From Eggerthellaceae bacterium (GTDB lineage Bacteria; Actinomycetota; Coriobacteriia; Coriobacteriales; Eggerthellaceae), in NCBI GenBank assembly GCA_910575165.1, contig CAJTDS010000006.1:1-64000 (forward strand): a stretch of 64,000 nt of DNA, given 5' to 3'. Below are positions 16,673 to 24,778 of the stretch, piece after piece. Positions within the stretch are counted from its first letter, which is position 1, and each line of letters begins with the position of its first letter. The notes under the pieces are model-generated. The model made no database searches and was not told the origin of the DNA. It saw only the letters and a program-made list of their open reading frames with translations. Both the position numbers and the translations under genes were made by a program.

Positions 16673-18016
16673 TCAGAGCACCTCCAGGTAGCGGTCGAGC
16701 TCCCACGACGAGACGCTCGACTGGTACTCGTTCCATTCGCGGCGCTTCTCCTGCACGAGATAGCTGTGGATATGCTCGCCCAGCACCTCGCGCATGAGCC
16801 GGCTGCCAGCGAACAGCTCCACAGCCTGGCCCAAGCTGTCCGGCAGCGTCGCGAACCCCCGGTCGCGCAGCTCTTGGCGCGTAAGGTCACCCAGGGAACC
16901 GTCCTCCACCGGATCGGGCGGCTCCAGCCCCTCCTCTATCCCCTTCAGTCCGGCGGCCAACATGACGGCGAAGGCGAGGTAGGGGTTCGCGGAGGGGTCG
17001 GGGCTGCGCAGCTCCAGGCGACACGCAACCTCGCTGCGCGGGCGATAGCCCGGCACGCGCACGAGCGCCGAGCGATTGGTGCGCGACCACGACAGGCAGA
17101 TAGGCGCCTCGCCGCCGCTGACCAGGCGCTTGTACGAGTTCACGCACGGGTTGGTGACAAGGCAGAACTCCGGAGCGTAGCGCAGCAGGCCGGCAAGGTA
17201 GTGCTTCGCCACCTTCGACAGGCCGTAGCCTTGAGTGTCGTCGGCGTCGAAGAAGGCGTTGTTCCCGTCGCGATCGAAGAGGCTCTGGTGCACGTGCATG
17301 CCCGACCCGGGCTGGTCGGCCATGGGCTTGGGCATGAAGCTGGCGTGCACGCCGTGCTTGAGCGCGATCTCCTTCACCACCAGCTTGTAGGTCATAACCG
17401 CATCGGCCATGGAGAGCGCGTCGGTGAAGCGCAGGTCGATCTCGTGCTGGCTATGCCCCGACTCGTGATGGGAGTACTCCACGGGGATGCCCATCTTCTC
17501 CAAGGTGAGCACCGTGTCCCGCCGCAGGTCACTCGCGTAATCAAGGCTGGTCAGGTCGAAGTACCCTCCCCGGTCGAGCACCTCGGTCCCCCGAGCGTCC
17601 TTGAAGTAGTAGTACTCCAGCTCCGGACCCACGTTGAACGTGTAGCCGAGCGATTGGGCCGCCTGCACGGTACGCGCCAGCACATGGCGAGGATCGCCCT
17701 CGAAGGGCTCCCCGTCGGGGGTGCGGATGCTGCAGAACATGCGAGCCACGGCGTTGCTCTCGGGCCGCCAGGGCAGCACCTGAAACGTCGAGGCATCCGG
17801 AAACGCGAGCATGTCGGACTCCTGGGCGGGGGTGAACCCTTCGATGCAGCTGCCGTCGAAGCCCATGCCCTCATTGAAGGCGCCCTGCAGCTCGCTGGGG
17901 ATGACCGCGAAGGACTTCATCGACCCCAGCACGTCGGTGAACCAGAACCGGACGAAGTGGACATCTCGGCTCTCTATGGTCTTCAGCACGAAGTCTTGCT
18001 GGAAGTTGGCGGGCAT
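16673..18016 (-). CDS. glnA: Glutamine synthetase type I
   Basis: 447 residues, the length of the GSI-alpha (Bacillus-type) group. It shows the motifs GFDGSCIEGF, GPELEYYY for metal binding, GSGMHVHQS, NPCVNSYKRL and the NRSALVRVPGYR catalytic region, and ends in a leucine-rich tail. There is no obvious adenylylation-loop tyrosine of the GSI-beta class, so control is expected to be by feedback and transcription. The ATG at 18016 has GAAAGG seven bases upstream; a longer frame upstream lacks family similarity. It forms a two-gene unit with the GlnR-like regulator. Upstream on the minus strand there is a TACACT -10-like box about 45 bp before the start and a distinctly AT-rich segment that may bind the regulator. 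Confidence 0.95.
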   Translation of the reverse strand: MPANFQQDFVLKTIESRDVHFVRFWFTDVLGSMKSFAVIPSELQGAFNEGMGFDGSCIEGFTPAQESDMLAFPDASTFQVLPWRPESNAVARMFCSIRTPDGEPFEGDPRHVLARTVQAAQSLGYTFNVGPELEYYYFKDARGTEVLDRGGYFDLTSLDYASDLRRDTVLTLEKMGIPVEYSHHESGHSQHEIDLRFTDALSMADAVMTYKLVVKEIALKHGVHASFMPKPMADQPGSGMHVHQSLFDRDGNNAFFDADDTQGYGLSKVAKHYLAGLLRYAPEFCLVTNPCVNSYKRLVSGGEAPICLSWSRTNRSALVRVPGYRPRSEVACRLELRSPDPSANPYLAFAVMLAAGLKGIEEGLEPPDPVEDGSLGDLTRQELRDRGFATLPDSLGQAVELFAGSRLMREVLGEHIHSYLVQEKRREWNEYQSSVSSWELDRYLEVL

Positions 18017-18300
18017 CGGCGTTCCTTTCACCGCAAGGGTCGTTGGACGACGGCAACCTCGGCCGACATCTTCCCCATAGTGTAGGATGAATGGACGTTT
18101 TCTTGCAGCTCCATCTCGGAAAGTCAACGTGTTTTTAACAAAGCATGTAAAAGCTTTCGTTTCGGTGACCAATTGCGTACACTGGCATTCGCAAGATGGC
18201 TGGCGGACATACCGTTGCTTCGCAAGACCATTCCGGCGTTTCCGGACCGAGAGAGGGGAGACGCCCGACGGACGCAATTTGGTTCGAGAGGATAGCCCTT

Positions 18301-18666
18301 ATGGAGGAGAAGGAAACCGCAGGGACGCTTCCCGTCATCGACTACGACGAGGCCCTTGACCGTTTCGGAGGCAACTCCGCCCTTTACAAGCGACTGGCTT
18401 CGAAGTTCACAGAAGACCCCCATTTCGCAGACATGGAGGAGGCCCTCGCACGCAACGACGCCGAAGAGGCTTACCGGGCAGCCCATGCGCTTAAGGGCGT
18501 ATCCGGCAACCTCTCGTTCAGCGAGCTGTACTCCATCGCCGCCTCCATGAGCGCTCTGCTGCGCGACGGCGACAAGGAGACGGCCGCCGAGCTGCTCCCG
18601 TCCGCCAAGCAGGCCTACGTGCGCGTGCTCGACGCGCTGGTCGATCTGGAGAGCCTGTCACTTTAG
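18301..18666 (+). CDS. Histidine phosphotransfer (HPt) domain protein
   Basis: 121 residues, single HPt domain. The phosphorylatable histidine is His62 in AYRAAHALKGVSGNLSF, and the helix-bundle plan (four amphipathic helices, FTEDPHFADMEEALAR before the His helix) fits PF01627. The ATG at 18301 has a GAGAGG site upstream; a longer frame from 18196 is unlikely. Divergent from glnA. As a free-standing HPt it probably relays phosphate from the hybrid kinase encoded at 13656-15851, or another hybrid kinase, to a receiver elsewhere. The nearby GlnR-like regulator cannot be its target because it lacks a phosphoacceptor Asp. Confidence 0.88.
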   Translation: MEEKETAGTLPVIDYDEALDRFGGNSALYKRLASKFTEDPHFADMEEALARNDAEEAYRAAHALKGVSGNLSFSELYSIAASMSALLRDGDKETAAELLPSAKQAYVRVLDALVDLESLSL

Positions 18667-18706
18667 GCCCTGATACAGGAAACCCGCAGGCAGGAAAACC
18701 GCGCCA

Positions 18707-18748
18707 AAGACCGCGCCCCCGATCCGCAGAGACCGGGGGCGCGGTCTT
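18707..18748. terminator. Bidirectional intrinsic terminator
   Basis: Perfect 15-bp stem (18707-18721 with 18734-18748), extremely GC-rich, with AA on the left and TT on the right ends. It lies between the convergent HPt gene and EamA gene and can end both transcripts. Confidence 0.85.
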
Positions 18749-18798
18749 ACACAATGTCCCGCATGGCCTTCGGGAAGGCCGCGTGCCCGCGACGGAGC

Positions 18799-19761
18799 CT
18801 AGGCGCCTTTGCGGCCGAACAGGTCCTCCCAGTCGCTTGCGGCCAGAATGGTGCCGGCAAGGATGACTACACAGCATACCACCGAGCCCGCCGTGGGCAC
18901 GGTGCCCTGCAGCAGGAACGCGAACAGCACGGCCCAAGCGGAGTAGCTGATGTTAAGCGCCATGGACTTCGCAGCGCCGATAGGCGAGCTGATGGACTTG
19001 TAGTAGAACAGGTAGGAGACGGTACCGGCCAGGGCGGCCAGGGCCACCACGCCAGTCGCCGCGCTGGGTACGGCGCTGGCGGTGAAGGCCCAGGCGCCGA
19101 AGGCGGGCAGCACCACAGCCGCGTAGACGATGCCGCTCGTAGTCTCGCGGATCTGAAGCGCTGTCTCGTTGTCAACCAGGTCGTCCTTCATCCCCCAGCC
19201 GCACAAGACCGCCTCGCTGCCCCACCCGATCACGCACGCGGCCGCACCCACCAGGCCCAATGCCGCATTGCCCGTAGTCTCGGCGTCGGTCATGGACAGC
19301 ACGCCCATGGCGACGATGCCGCCCATGGCGCAGAAGAACGCCACCAGTTGCTTGGCGCTCATGCGCTCCTTCAGGATGAGATAGGACAGAATTGCGCCGA
19401 CCGCCGGATAGAACGCAGAAATGATGGCCGTGTAGCCGGGTCCTATGTTGTTGATGGCCACCACGTAGCCGGTCATGCCGATAGGTCCGCCTAACAGTGC
19501 GCCTAGAACAACCACCTTGCCGCTGCGTGTGCGCAGAGCCCGCCACGTGTCCTTCAGCCGCCCGCGCACGCCCATATAGATAAACAACCAGACAGCGCAG
19601 AACATATCATGGAGCGCCGACGAGGCGATGGCGCCGAAGGCGATGGCCTCCACCGTATCTATATAGGGGCTCATCCCCAAGGCGATGCCCAAGATCACCG
19701 TATCCAACGCCCAAAGAATACCGCTGGTCAAACCGAATTTCGTCTTGCTCAATGCACCCAT
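18799..19761 (-). CDS. EamA/DMT-family permease, LicB-like
   Basis: 320 residues, ten predicted transmembrane helices in two EamA repeats of about five each. Features include a VVLGALLGGPIGMTGYVVAI stretch near helix 3, followed by an invariant-looking AFYPAVGAILSYLILKERMS, which is typical for the DMT superfamily. It lies 108 bp downstream of the cytidylyltransferase/choline-kinase fusion, on the same strand, with AAAGGA before the ATG. In lic loci LicB is a DMT-type choline permease next to LicA (kinase) and LicC (cytidylyltransferase), so choline or another amino alcohol is the most likely substrate. Substrate is inferred from context only. Confidence 0.8.
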   Translation of the reverse strand: MGALSKTKFGLTSGILWALDTVILGIALGMSPYIDTVEAIAFGAIASSALHDMFCAVWLFIYMGVRGRLKDTWRALRTRSGKVVVLGALLGGPIGMTGYVVAINNIGPGYTAIISAFYPAVGAILSYLILKERMSAKQLVAFFCAMGGIVAMGVLSMTDAETTGNAALGLVGAAACVIGWGSEAVLCGWGMKDDLVDNETALQIRETTSGIVYAAVVLPAFGAWAFTASAVPSAATGVVALAALAGTVSYLFYYKSISSPIGAAKSMALNISYSAWAVLFAFLLQGTVPTAGSVVCCVVILAGTILAASDWEDLFGRKGA

Positions 19762-19869
19762 GGTCCGTCCTTTCCCGTGGCATGGCGCTGCCCGCAGCCC
19801 GCAAGGGCGCCTTCCGTTCCCGTCATGTTCCGAAGCATTCGCGCCGCCTGGAAGCAGCGCGCCGACCAG

Positions 19870-21663
19870 CTATCCCTCGTACAGAGCCAAAACCGGTTCC
19901 AGGTAGTCCTTGGCGTAGCGGTAGTAGATGTAGAGCCACTCGCCCACCACGTCTCCCTCGGCTTCCTTGAGCAGCGACCACACGTACCAGCACCAGCCCG
20001 CCAAAGCCACGTAGGCCAGGTTGTGGCGCAGTTCCTCGGGCGTGGGCGTGCGGCCGAAGTACAGCGCAAGGGCCTGCTCCGCCTCCTCGCGCGTCAGTTG
20101 GCAGCACACGACGTAGGTGCCGAAGTCGCTCGCGTAGTCGGACATGCCGGCGTACTCCCAGTCGATCAGGGACATGCGCCCGTCCTCCTCCACCAGGAAG
20201 TTCAAGGCGAAAAAATCGTTGTGGCACAGGCACCGGTAGGTATCGTCGGCGTCGGCGTAGGCTTTCAGCTGGGCCACCCTGCGGGCCATGGCATCGAATC
20301 CGGGCACGTCGATGGCGCCCTCGTGGACTCGCAGCAGCCCCTCGTAGCGCTTGGACTCCTCGTAGAAGTCGAAGCAGCGCTGCACCGTGGCGCCCGACTC
20401 GTGCAGCGCCCGCGCCATGGCCATGGCGCGGGCCGCCTCGTCGGGATTGCGCGGGTCGAGCTCGCGGCAGTTCGAGACGAACCGGGAGAGCTTCCAGCCG
20501 ACCTCGGGATCCTCGGCGATGAACGTATGGTCCAGCCCCAGTTCGCGGGCCACCTGAAGGCCGGCAAGCTCCGCATGGCGGTCCACCAGCTCTTCGGTCC
20601 CCACACCCGGATGGCGGTAGACGTACTCATCATCGCCAATGCGCACGTGGCACGACAGATTCGTGAGCCCTTGCTTGAGCGGGTACACGTCGCAGATGTC
20701 GCTTTTCCTGCATCCGAGAACCGACACGATGTTGTCAAAGGCCTGGGAATCCACATTCTCCAGGAATTGGGGGTCGAACTCGCGCAGGTCATCCAGAGAA
20801 TCGAACTCGTGTATGACACCTTTCGGGTATTCGCGGGCAGCCATGGATAGCTCGTCAAGATGCTCGGCAAACAGGTCCTCCCATAGCTTGTCGGCGGTGG
20901 CCGGCTTGCCCCATTCAGCCTCCAGAACGCGCACGAGTCCCTGGGAGAACCCCTCGTCGAAGAACACATGCCCCAGCATGATGAGTGAATCGGCCCCGCC
21001 CACAGACACACCGGTGATGCGCCCGTTCGCTCCCGTGCGCAGGCACCATTCGTCGGTGGGGCCCTCCACGTACTGGGCGGCGTAGTAGGCGCCGTACACG
21101 TAGGGTTCGAAGGGATTCTCGGCGAAGTAGTTGTCTGAGGAGCAGACGTAGGTCCTGCGCAACCGATCGCGTACGACCATGAGCGACGAGTGATTGTTGC
21201 GCGTCGCGTAATGATCGTTGACGACGAAGCGCACGCCGTACTTCTCCTCCAGGTAGAAGAAATACTCCTTCTTGTAACCCACCACCACGGTTATATCGGT
21301 CACGCCTGCGGCCACGAGCTGCTCGATCTGGCGCTCTATGAGCACTTCGCCGCGCACGCGCAGCAAGCCCTTGGGTTTTTCGTAGGAGATGGGCGCGAAC
21401 CGGCTCGACAGCCCCGCCGCCAAGATGACGGCGTTGTCCACACGGTACGGCGCAAGCGCCTGCATGCCCGCATCGGTCACCGTCGCGAGGTCGGCTTCGT
21501 CGGCCAGCAAACCCTCGGCCAGCAACTGCTTGCGAGCGCCGTTGACCGTGCCCACCGAAAGGCCGGCCTTGGCGGCGATGGCGCGCTGGGACGCCCGCGG
21601 ATCCTGCGCTAACGCCGCCAGAACGGCGAACTGATTCTTTGACAGCGCCCGACCGTGCTCCAC
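19870..21663 (-). CDS. HTH + LicC-like cytidylyltransferase + LicA-like choline kinase fusion
   Basis: 597 residues with three parts. Residues 1-70 form a MarR-like winged helix (QRAIAAKAGLSVGTVNGARK). Residues 75-300 are a nucleotidyltransferase with AVILAAGLSSRFAP and YEKPKGLLRVRG, plus a CSSDNYFAENPF metal site, as in LicC. Residues 315-597 are an aminoglycoside/choline kinase domain with CHNDFFALNFL (catalytic Asp483) and SLIDWEYAG (metal Asp501). The GTG start at 21663 has GGAAGGAG six bases upstream. It would phosphorylate imported choline and activate it to CDP-choline for surface phosphocholine. The HTH suggests self-regulation at the dyads just upstream. Other amino alcohols are possible. 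Confidence 0.85.
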   Translation of the reverse strand: MEHGRALSKNQFAVLAALAQDPRASQRAIAAKAGLSVGTVNGARKQLLAEGLLADEADLATVTDAGMQALAPYRVDNAVILAAGLSSRFAPISYEKPKGLLRVRGEVLIERQIEQLVAAGVTDITVVVGYKKEYFFYLEEKYGVRFVVNDHYATRNNHSSLMVVRDRLRRTYVCSSDNYFAENPFEPYVYGAYYAAQYVEGPTDEWCLRTGANGRITGVSVGGADSLIMLGHVFFDEGFSQGLVRVLEAEWGKPATADKLWEDLFAEHLDELSMAAREYPKGVIHEFDSLDDLREFDPQFLENVDSQAFDNIVSVLGCRKSDICDVYPLKQGLTNLSCHVRIGDDEYVYRHPGVGTEELVDRHAELAGLQVARELGLDHTFIAEDPEVGWKLSRFVSNCRELDPRNPDEAARAMAMARALHESGATVQRCFDFYEESKRYEGLLRVHEGAIDVPGFDAMARRVAQLKAYADADDTYRCLCHNDFFALNFLVEEDGRMSLIDWEYAGMSDYASDFGTYVVCCQLTREEAEQALALYFGRTPTPEELRHNLAYVALAGWCWYVWSLLKEAEGDVVGEWLYIYYRYAKDYLEPVLALYEG

Positions 21664-21700
21664 AGCCGACTCCTTCCGACAGGCGAACCCGCATCACGGG

Positions 21701-21785
21701 TGTTCATTTCTTTCGGAAGTATAGCTGAAATGAACAACTAGTCACTGATGTTCATTTATCTGATCATTTTCTACATAAGTGAACA
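21701..21785. promoter_or_regulatory. Tandem dyad operators upstream of the lic-like fusion gene
   Basis: Four copies of a nine-base half-site: TGTTCATTT at 21701-21709, its inverse AAATGAACA at 21728-21736, TGTTCATTT again at 21749-21757, and the inverse with one mismatch, AAGTGAACA, at 21777-21785. The two inverted pairs are almost the same size (36 and 37 bp). On the minus strand a TATACT -10-like box lies in the first dyad, with a GTGACT -35-like box 16 bases upstream. The N-terminal HTH of the adjacent gene is the natural candidate binder. Confidence 0.7.
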
Positions 21786-21818
21786 TCGACACTCGATCGA
21801 AAAGGCGCTCGGAAGCCG

Positions 21819-22373
21819 CTACGCCCAGCGGTCGACGAAATGCAGAATGAGGGCTGCGCTGGTGGGCGTGAGCAGCTCCCCCTCCCGCCTGTACTCGCAC
21901 ACCGGCAAGCCGCGGTCGATGATGGCCCGGGTGGCAGGCGCCGGCAGCGGCAGGCGCCCGTGGGCGCAGTCGACGAAGCCCTCGCCGCACTGGACGGGCG
22001 TCGCCTCCACGGCCTGAGCGCCCGTGGCTCGCACCGCCAGGCAGATCAGGAGCGCGTTGGCTATGGCGGCCCCGTTGCCCACCTCGTGGAAGTGGGTCTT
22101 ATCCACCGGCACACCATGGGCTACGGCCTCCGCCTCGGCAAGGATGCCGTATACGGCGCGCATGTCCTCGCGAACCTCCTCGGGCACCTCCAACCCGTCA
22201 ATCGCCGCGTAGACCTCGGCGATATCGTGGCAGTGGCCCGCCGGGACGCCTGCGACGGCGCAGGCCTCGCGAACCTCCCGAGCCGTCATGTCGTCCAGCA
22301 TCGCGAACGTCTGGGTCAGAAGCGCCGTTCGGGTCGCGTCGTCGCGCAGGTCCCATACCAGCGTAGTCGTCAT
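21819..22373 (-). CDS. larC: LarC-like nickel insertion protein, short form
   Basis: 184 residues. It matches the central part of LarC (PF01969): THFHEVGNGAAIANALL, CGEGFVDCAHGRLPLPAPAT and GELLTPTSAALIL. LarC inserts nickel into the pyridinium-3,5-bisthiocarboxylic acid mononucleotide cofactor of lactate racemase and relatives. Full LarC is about 400 residues and begins with a YxDxxSGxSGDM-type motif, which is missing here, as is the C-terminal LarC2 ferredoxin-like domain. No extension was found in the flanking 150 bp. It is coupled to larB by a four-base ATGA overlap, so expression is retained; it could be a genuine minimal form or a remnant. Confidence 0.75.
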   Translation of the reverse strand: MTTTLVWDLRDDATRTALLTQTFAMLDDMTAREVREACAVAGVPAGHCHDIAEVYAAIDGLEVPEEVREDMRAVYGILAEAEAVAHGVPVDKTHFHEVGNGAAIANALLICLAVRATGAQAVEATPVQCGEGFVDCAHGRLPLPAPATRAIIDRGLPVCEYRREGELLTPTSAALILHFVDRWA

Positions 22374-23218
22374 AACGCCGTCCTTTCCGAAACCCCGTCG
22401 TCACTCGCAGGCGAAGCGCAGGGGCAGTCGATCATATGGGCCAGGTAGCCGGCCCCGAACCCGTTGTCTATGTTTACCACCGACACGCCCGAGGCGCAGG
22501 AGTTCAGCATAGACAGCAGCGCTGCAAGCCCGTTGAAGCTGGCCCCGTAGCCCACGCTGGTGGGGACCGCCACAACCGGACAGCTCACCAGGCCTCCGAT
22601 TACGCTGGCCAGAGCGCCTTCCATGCCCGCCACGGCCACCACGCACCGGGCCGACGCAAGCATGTCGCCGCAGGAGAGCAGGCGGTGGATTCCCGCCACC
22701 CCTACATCGTAGAGCCGCTCTACGCGGCTTCCCAGCGCCTCGGCGGTGATCGCCGCCTCCTCCGCCACGGGAAGATCGCTCGTGCCGGCGCAGGCAACCA
22801 CCAGAAAGCTCTCGGGCTTCGGAACCGGCAGCTCGCCGAGCAGCAGGATGCGCGAGGTATCGTCGTAGCGAACGGGCACGCCGCCGAAACCGTCCGGCGA
22901 ACCGAAACCACCCTCTCCTTCCCTGAGGGAGAAAGCCAACCGTACTTCATCGGCCTTGGGAGGGTCCACCCGGGTGGCCAGCACGGGCCCTTGGCCCGCC
23001 CGCAGCAAGGATGAGGCGATGGCGGCGATCTGCTCGGCGGTCTTGCCCTCGCCGTAAATCACCTCGGTCGCGCCCTGACGCTGCGATCGGTGCAAGTCGA
23101 CCTTCGCAAAGCCCAGGTCGTCCACGGGCGCAGCCGCTATCCGGGCCACAGCCTGGTCCACGCCCGTCGCCCCCTCGGCAACGCGCTGGAGCAGCGCGCG
23201 GAGCTCGTTTCTGTCCAT
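22370..23218 (-). CDS. larB: LarB, P2CMN synthase for the nickel-pincer cofactor
   Basis: 282 residues from ATG 23218, with GGAGGGAG in front of it. The C-terminal half is the AIRC/PurE-like domain: VVACAGTSDLPVAEEA, VGVAGIHRLL, VVAVAGMEGALASVIGGLV and VAVPTSVGYGASFNGLAALL, the standard LarB signature. LarB carboxylates nicotinic acid adenine dinucleotide and cleaves it to pyridinium-3,5-biscarboxylic acid mononucleotide, the first step of the nickel-pincer cofactor. It is followed by larC; larE is 4.3 kb away at 27543. No larA is in the window, so the cofactor user is elsewhere. Confidence 0.92.
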   Translation of the reverse strand: MDRNELRALLQRVAEGATGVDQAVARIAAAPVDDLGFAKVDLHRSQRQGATEVIYGEGKTAEQIAAIASSLLRAGQGPVLATRVDPPKADEVRLAFSLREGEGGFGSPDGFGGVPVRYDDTSRILLLGELPVPKPESFLVVACAGTSDLPVAEEAAITAEALGSRVERLYDVGVAGIHRLLSCGDMLASARCVVAVAGMEGALASVIGGLVSCPVVAVPTSVGYGASFNGLAALLSMLNSCASGVSVVNIDNGFGAGYLAHMIDCPCASPASDDGVSERTAL

Positions 23219-23249
23219 AGCAACTCCCTCCGATAACGCCGAAACGAAA

Positions 23250-23279
23250 TCGAGGGCGCATGCTAGCCTGCGCCCTCGA
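23250..23279 (-). terminator. Intrinsic terminator after the solute-binding protein gene
   Basis: Perfect 11-bp stem (23250-23260 with 23269-23279) followed on the minus strand by ATTTCGTTT. A second 9-bp hairpin (23294-23302 with 23310-23318) lies right after the stop of the gene at 23324. Together they separate that gene from larB. Confidence 0.7.
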
Positions 23280-23323
23280 ACGAACGTACATCCCTCACCG
23301 CCGACCACGGGCGGTGAGTGCCC

Positions 23324-24421
23324 TTAGGCCTGACCGGGAGGCACGATGCTGTCGCCCCACTCGTCAGGGTAGCCGTCCATGTCGGCATCGACGTACTCCA
23401 CGCCTTCGATGACCACGGTGTTCACCGGCTGGTCGGTAGAGTCGTCGTCACCCGAGGAGCCCCCGTCGTCACCGGAAGCGTCGTCGCCGGATCCATCGTC
23501 CCCGGAAGCATCGTCCCCGGAAGCATCATCTCCGGAAGCGTCATCTCCGGAGCCCTGGCCGTCGGAGGGCAGCGCGGAGGCCGCAAGGGCGGTAAGGGGG
23601 ATGTTCGTGAAGTCGAGGGCGCTGCCGAGCCACTTGCTCTGGATGACGCCGCCCACGCCGTTGCCGTTCAAGGTGACCACGGCGGTGGACACCGCCTGCT
23701 TCAGGTCGGCATTCTCGTCGCTCACGCCCACGCCGTAGCCGCTCGGCTGCTGCATGAGGGCAACGATGTGGGCACCCGTACCAGCGCTGTGAACGGCATA
23801 AGTACCGATGACGGCATCGGCCGCCGCATACTGGACGGTGCCCATCTGCAGGTCGTCGAGCGCGGTACGCAAATCGTCGGTAGAGGTAAGCACAGCGTTC
23901 TCGAACTCGTTTGAAACGGCCCAAGCGCTCTTCGAGGAAGCTTGCGCGGCCACGGTGATGGAAGCATCGCTCGCGGGAACCTCGGTCGCGTCGGCAAGAC
24001 CGAACAGCGCTACCGCCGTAGGCAGATAGGAATCCGACACCCAGAAACCGTGGCTGTCGGAGCGGTCGACGCCCATGACTATATCCACGGTGCCGTTGGC
24101 AAGCGCAGCGTCGAGGTCGGACCCCACGTCGATCACCTCGAGCTTCAGGCCGAAGTAGTCGGCCAAAGCCGCGGCCATATCCACGTCGATGCCGATGACG
24201 CGGTCGGAGCCGGAAGGCTTGCCGGCAAGCGGCGCCGTGTCGGAGTTAACGCCCACGCGCAGCACGCCGTCCTGACCGATGGTGGGGCTTGCCAGCGACG
24301 GGGTGGGCGTCGGCGGCGTGTAGTCGCCGCCCGAGCATCCGCCCAGGCAGAATGCAGACAGGGCCGCGGCCGACACCGCCGCAACCAGAAGGGCGCAAGC
24401 CCGGCTTCGCTTCAAACCCAT
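23324..24421 (-). CDS. Family 3 solute-binding lipoprotein with Asp-rich repeat tail
   Basis: 365 residues from ATG 24421 (GGAGG nine bases upstream; ATG 24454 is an alternative). It has a lipoprotein signal with LGGC lipobox near residue 29, then a proline-threonine spacer and a family 3 binding domain (DGVLRVGVNSDTAPL, VIGIDVDMAAALADYFGLKLEVIDV), followed by a low-complexity tail of five-residue SGDDA/G units. The last ~20 residues, DADMDGYPDEWGD, resemble a calcium-binding thrombospondin type-3-like loop. Family 3 proteins bind amino acids for ABC importers, but no permease or ATPase is adjacent. The domain's usual R-D pair for amino acid carboxylates was not confirmed. It may be a surface-displayed sensor or scavenger. 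Confidence 0.8.
   Translation of the reverse strand: MGLKRSRACALLVAAVSAAALSAFCLGGCSGGDYTPPTPTPSLASPTIGQDGVLRVGVNSDTAPLAGKPSGSDRVIGIDVDMAAALADYFGLKLEVIDVGSDLDAALANGTVDIVMGVDRSDSHGFWVSDSYLPTAVALFGLADATEVPASDASITVAAQASSKSAWAVSNEFENAVLTSTDDLRTALDDLQMGTVQYAAADAVIGTYAVHSAGTGAHIVALMQQPSGYGVGVSDENADLKQAVSTAVVTLNGNGVGGVIQSKWLGSALDFTNIPLTALAASALPSDGQGSGDDASGDDASGDDASGDDGSGDDASGDDGGSSGDDDSTDQPVNTVVIEGVEYVDADMDGYPDEWGDSIVPPGQA
23469..23555 (-). repeat. 15-bp tandem repeat encoding SGDDA-type units
   Basis: Nearly six consecutive 15-base units (23469, 23484, 23499, 23514, 23529, 23544) inside the solute-binding lipoprotein gene. They differ at a few third positions and encode repeated S-G-D-D-A/G. Copy number is likely to vary by slippage. 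Confidence 0.85.
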
Positions 24422-24778
24422 GGAACAAGCCTCCGTCCAACGTCCGAGGTTCATCTCGATGCGCTTCCCTCGTCTGACCTAGTCTTTGACCCCACACTCG
24501 CGCACCGGGGCTGAGCTTGCGCCTGACCCTCTCGTCCGCTGCGGCGGGATGCCGCAAACGTAGAACGGACGGTGCGGCTTACCTCTAGGATACGCCATGA
24601 TCGCCGTGCGAGCACGACTTACGTGGATCCTTTCGACCGCATCTGCCATGGACTTGGGTGCGTGCACCCGCAACTACAGACCCGAAGGAAGCATCGACAC
24701 AGTTTACTTTATGGAATCGCGGCAAGGACGCAACGGGGAAGAACAAACACGTGAGAACCACGGGATGGATGCTATGCT
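24422..24778. other. Divergent intergenic region between the lipoprotein gene and comF
   Basis: About 357 bp without a convincing gene. It should contain divergent promoters. On the plus strand TATGCT at 24773-24778 with GTGAGA 16 bases upstream is promoter-like and would place the transcript start at about the comF start codon. Short open frames here have no recognisable features. Confidence 0.45.

Noticed and set aside
23469-23555. Short tandem repeats considered as a CRISPR-like array
   Set aside because: Units are contiguous 15-mers without spacers and are in frame inside a lipoprotein gene; no cas genes are nearby.
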